In this document: piece after piece, positions 60,310 through 64,000 of the stretch
How positions within the stretch are numbered: position 1 is the stretch's first letter
Layout: each line of letters begins with the position of its first letter
Translations under genes and position numbers: made by a program
NCBI GenBank assembly: GCA_963575745.1
Contig: CAUYUJ010018571.1
Span: 729,975 to 793,974 of the forward strand
Length of the DNA stretch: 64,000 bases
Source: Prorocentrum cordatum
Lineage: Eukaryota; Sar; Dinophyceae; Prorocentrales; Prorocentraceae
Direction of reading: 5' to 3'
Notes under the pieces: model-generated
What the model was told of the DNA's origin: nothing
Seen by the model: the letters and a program-made list of their open reading frames with translations, nothing else
The model's database searches: none

Positions 60310-61380
60310 TCAGAGCGAGGGGCCAGACTGTCAGTCATTGTCCCTGGGCGCGTGGCTGAATAAGGAATTAGTGGTGAGAGTTCTGTTTGTTGCCTTGTTG
60401 TTGTTGCTGTTGTTGATGTTGTTGTTGTTGGTGGTGGTGGTTTGTTGTTGTGGTTGTTGAACATTATTAATTCTAAAGAATAATTATTGTTGGGGCCCCT
60501 GGTGCACGGCCCCCCCGCCGCGCCTAGGCCGCAGCTACATTTTCATCATTTTTTCGCGAAAGCTTCAGAAAAGTGGATGGGGTCCAGATCCGGTTGTTTT
60601 GTTGTAATCCGTTTTCCCTTGCAAAAAACACTATAAAATGACATTTCTTGTTCTAATATAATCAAATTTCAAGAATCCCTTGCAAAAAATAAGGTAAAGT
60701 GGACATTCGCGCGCGCAAGACGAAATCCTTCCAAAAGCTTAGTGTTCGGAGCGATTTTAACATAAAAACATCAAAAAACCAATGGTTTTTCAACAAAAAA
60801 ATGTCAAAATCTCATCCCGCGCGCTCTTGCGGATTCGTAGGAAACCCAACACTTTTTAAACATTTCTGTCAAACGGGCTTTTGCGAGCAACTTTTTCGAA
60901 CTTCTGCGACAACGGTTGCGCACCTGCCAGGGCCATCATCCCTGTCAAATAATACCATGCGGGACACATTCGTTTTTTCTTCGCGCGCGCACGCCGAAAT
61001 CTCCAAAAACCATTGGGCTTCTTAAGAATTTTAGCACCGCGCATCATAAAATCACACGAATCGCACCGTAGGTCCTCGAAAAACACCTGCACGACTTTTC
61101 AAAATTTCTACCCGCGCGCGCTGTCCTAACAACTTCTGTGGGTGTGTACTCCACGCCAGTGTAGTAGCCACGGTCGTCCGCAGGCCACGAAGTGAAGTGT
61201 CCGAACGTCATAGGGCGGGAAGCTGGGTGTGGGTGGTGGCGAAGAGTCGTGTGGATATTTGGTAGAGCTTGCACTGCCCCCCCACAAAGTGGGGGTATTG
61301 GCTGGCGTCGCATGAAAACCCTGGCACTGGTGAGAACACTGAGCGTTCGGGTAAAGTGATTGTTGTTGCTGTTGTTGTTG
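60310..61380 (+). repeat. Segmental duplication block, copy 1
   Basis: Order: TCATTGTCCCTGGGCGCGTG GCTGAA, a GTT/GGT run (60390-60460), GAACATTATTAATTCTAAAG AATAATTATTGTTGGGG, CCGCGCCTAGGCCGCAGC, GATCCGGTTGTTTTGTTGTA ATCC and one 249-bp satellite unit. Then come a CTGTGGGTGTGTACTCCACG...AAGTGGGGGTATTG segment (61133-61310) and a second GTT run. Copy 2 lies at 62530-63870. Confidence 0.8.
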
Positions 61381-62275
61381 TTGTTGCTTTGTTGCGTCGC
61401 CCCCCACCCCCCCCCCGCTCCGCGACCCGCCCCGCGACCCGCCCGCGACCCACCCGCGGCTCACCCCGCGACCCACCCCGCGACCCACCCCGCGACCCAT
61501 CCCGCGACCCACACCGCCATTTACCCGCGACCCATCCCGCGACCCACCCGCGACCCACCCCGCGACCCACCCGCGCGACCCACCCGCGACCCACCCGCGA
61601 TCCACCCCGCGACCCACGTTGCGATCCATCCGCGGCCCATCCGCGACCCACTCGCGATCCACCCCGTGACCCACCTGCGACCCACCCCGCGACCCACCCT
61701 CAAGGTGGGGAAAACCACCCGGACCCGACAATTGACGTTTTTTTTAACGGACCTGGGCGTTGACTAAACATTTCTGCCTTGTTTTATTCTTTCCTTGTGT
61801 GCGTTTACTAAACGGCTTCGCCTGTCGGGGTGAGCATTGTGGGGTGGATTCTCTGCCCACTACACCCGCGACCCATGTGCGACCCACCCGCGACGAATTT
61901 GCGACTCACCCGCGACCTACCCACATTGGCTTAACGAAAAAATCGGCGCCTGCGGCGGGCTCGTTGTACGCAGCACCCCGCAATTGCGGATAACAGCGAG
62001 GAGGCGGGCGCGGGGTGGGTCGCGGGTGGGTCGCGGGTGGGTCGCGGATGGATCGCAAGGTGGGTCGCGGGGTGGATCGCGGGTGGGTCGCGGGGAAAGT
62101 CGTGGGTGGGTCGCGGGTGGGTCGCGCGGGTGGGTCGCGGGGTGGGTCGCGGGAATGTCGCGGGTTGGGTCGCGGGTGGGTCGTGGGTGGGTCGCGGGCG
62201 GGTCGCGGAGCGGCGGGGGGGACGACGCAACAAAGCAGCAACATCAAAACAAAACAACAAGAACCCTCGCCGTGG
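61360..62275. repeat. Inverted pair of GTCGCGGG minisatellite arrays
   Basis: Left arm 61360-61700: a GTT run, TTTGTTGCGTCGCCCCCC, GCTCCGCGACCCGCC, then ~25 units of CGCGACCCACC. Right arm 61995-62275: ~20 units of GGGTGGGTCGC, GGGTCGCGGAGCGGCGGGGG, GACGACGCAACAAAGC, AACAAAACAACAA. The arms are inverted complements including their unique ends. Between them lie element K3 and a second short array (61862-61925, C-strand orientation). Confidence 0.8.
61700..61858 (+). mobile_element. Element K, copy 3
   Basis: AAACCACCCGGACCCGACAA TTGACG, CTGGGCGTTGACTAAAC, TTTTATTCTTTCCTTGTGTG CG, CTAAACGGCTTCGCCTGTCG, collinear with K1 and K2. Located at the inner edge of the minisatellite inverted repeat. 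Confidence 0.75.
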
Positions 62276-62529
62276 ATCCACACTTCAGCCACGCACCCAG
62301 GGACAGTGAATGATCGTTCGGCCCCCTCATTCTGATACTTTGAAATTTGGGCGTCTGCGGCGGGCTTCTCCACGGTCTCGCAAACTGCCGACGTCCCCAC
62401 CGCCCCTTCACTTTTATCCGCATCTGCGGGGTGCTAGGTATAAAACGACCAAGCTGAGCTGAGACATCTCGGCGTTTCGGTTGACAAGAAAGGTCGAAGC
62501 TGTGGTGGTCATACATCAGAGTGAGGGGG

Positions 62530-63870
62530 TCGAACGGTCATTCACTGTCCCTGGGTGCGTGGCTGAAGTGGGGACCCACGGCGAGGAGTATTGTTGTTAT
62601 GTGTTTGTTGTGATTGTTGTTGTTGTTGTTGGTGGTGGTGTTGTGGTTGTTGCTGTTGCTGTTGCTGTTGCTGTTGTTGTTGTTGTTGAACATTATTTCT
62701 TCTTAAGAATAATTATTGTTGGGACCCCTGGTGCACGACCCCCCCGCCGCGCCTAGGCCGCAGCCACATTTTCATCATTTTCGTGAGGAAGTCTCAGGCA
62801 AAACGATTGGTACCGGATCCGGTTGTTTTGTTGTAATCCGTTTTCCCTTGCAAAAAACACTATAAAATGAAAATTCTTGTTCTTACTTGATCAAATTGCA
62901 AGAATCCCTTGCAAAAAATAAGGTAAAGTGGACATTCGTGCGCGCAAGACGAAATCCTTCCAAAACCTTAGGTTTCGTAACGATTTTAACATAAAAACAT
63001 CAAAAACCCAATGGTTTTTTAAGAAAAAATTGTCAAAATGTCCTTCCGCGCGCGCTGTCCGAATCCCACAAAACCAATGGTTTTTCAACATTTATGTTAC
63101 ATGAGCTCGCGCGAGCTACTTTTTCTTGTTCTAACATAATCAAATTTCAATAATCCCTTGCAAAAAATAAGGTAAAGTGGACATTCGCGCGCGCAAGACG
63201 AAATCCTTCCAGAACCTTAGGTTTCGTAACGATTTCAACATAAAAACATCAAAAACCCAATGGTTTTTCAAAAAAAAATGTCCAAATTTCATCCCGCGCG
63301 CGCTGTCCGACTCCCACAAAACCAATGGTTTTTCAACATTTATGTTACATGAGCTCGCGCGAGCTACTTTTTCTTGTTCTAACATAATCAAATTTCAATA
63401 CTCCCTTGCAAAAAAAAAGTAAAGTGGACATTCGCGCGCGCAAGACCAACAAAAAACACGACGATCTCAGGAACTTGCCCCAAAAATGTGACCAACTCCG
63501 CTCTCTCTGTCTCTCTCTCTGTCTGCTCTCTGTCTCTCTCTCTGTCTGTCTGTGTCATGTATTGTATGTCACAATTGCAGGATGCTGGGCACACGCGCGC
63601 CCCGAATAAGTGACCAAGTTCTGTGGGTGTGTACCCCACGCCAGTGTAGTAGCCACGGTCGTCCGCACGCCACGAAGTGAAGTGTCCCAACGTCATAGGG
63701 CGGGAAGCTGGGTTTGGGTGGTCGCGAAGAGTCGTTTGGATATTTGGTAGAGCTTGAACTGCCCCCCCACGAAGTGGGGGTATTGTCTCGCGTCGCATGA
63801 AAACCCTGGCACTGGTGAGAACACTGAGCGTTCGGGTAAAATGATTGTTGTTGTTGTTGTTGTTGTTGTT
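62530..63870 (+). repeat. Segmental duplication block, copy 2, with 249-bp satellite
   Basis: Repeats the copy 1 order, but the 249-bp unit is expanded. TTGCAAAAAATAAGGTAAAG words lie at 62909, 63158 and (changed to TTGCAAAAAAAAAGTAAAG) 63406, i.e. 248-249 bp apart. The single equivalent in copy 1 is at 60680. Each unit carries CGCGCGCAAGACGAAATCC, AACATAAAAACATCAAAAA and ACCAATGGTTTTTCAACA. Minus-strand frames repeat RARMSTLPYFLQG. The segment GTGGGTGTGTACCCCACGCC... (63622-63785) closes the block. Confidence 0.8.
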
Positions 63871-64000
63871 ATTGATAGTGTTATTGGTACTGCTATTAAT
63901 GTTGTTATTGTTGTTCTAGCTATTGTTGATGTTGTTATTGTTGTTGTTGTTGAATTCACATTCCTGAAGAATAATTATATCGTTGATCCCCCCACCGGTG
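63840..64000 (+). repeat. GTT run and start of a third duplication block
   Basis: A GTT/ATT run (63845-63950) is followed by GAATTCACATTCCTGAAGAA TAATTATAT. This matches the GAACATTATTTCTTCTTAAG AATAATTATTG that opens the block after the GTT run in copies 1 and 2. A third block probably continues past the window edge. Confidence 0.55.

Overview
The window looks like nuclear DNA of a dinoflagellate, possibly a Prorocentrum-like genome, though the species cannot be fixed from sequence alone. It is GC-rich and packed with short tandem repeats. It carries a decayed non-LTR retrotransposon of the endonuclease / reverse transcriptase / zinc-finger-tail type, Ty1/copia-like retrotransposon remnants, a pentatricopeptide-repeat fragment with the VISYN motif common in dinoflagellates, and gene fragments with apparent GC-AG introns. 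There is no bacterial-style gene organisation, and I recognised no rRNA or tRNA gene. Nearly all the long open frames are by-products of GC-rich repeats.

Layout. 0-12 kb: half of a foldback element, two arrays of a 77-bp satellite that share the same leader, a three-exon fragment of an unidentified gene between them, a possible mitochondrial-carrier exon pair, a frameshifted unknown gene at 8 kb and several minisatellites. 10-20 kb: three copies of a ~600-bp dispersed repeat, a decayed unknown coding region (13-16.4 kb), and the RNase H end of a copia-like element (18.2-19.1 kb) abutting the third repeat copy. 20-32 kb: satellites and small inverted-terminal-repeat elements, some inserted into others. 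33-38.8 kb: PPR fragment followed by the LINE. 39-49.6 kb: a dense nest of small terminal-inverted-repeat (TIR) elements, including one insertion inside another with a 5-bp target duplication. 50-60 kb: a ~100-bp satellite, then a degraded copia-like gag/protease/integrase followed by unfamiliar coding frames. 60-64 kb: AT-richer segmental duplications, a 249-bp satellite and a large inverted repeat of a GTCGCGG minisatellite.

The main result is the number of distinct small TIR/foldback families: about ten families and more than twenty copies, named A to K here. They are called by comparing the copies within this window. One family (C) keeps nearly the same ends but holds from zero to about 800 bp of unrelated filler. 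No intact gene was found; coding features are fragments, pseudogenes or low-confidence frames. Boundaries of repeats are visual estimates, good to a few bases for elements with clear inverted ends and to tens of bases elsewhere.
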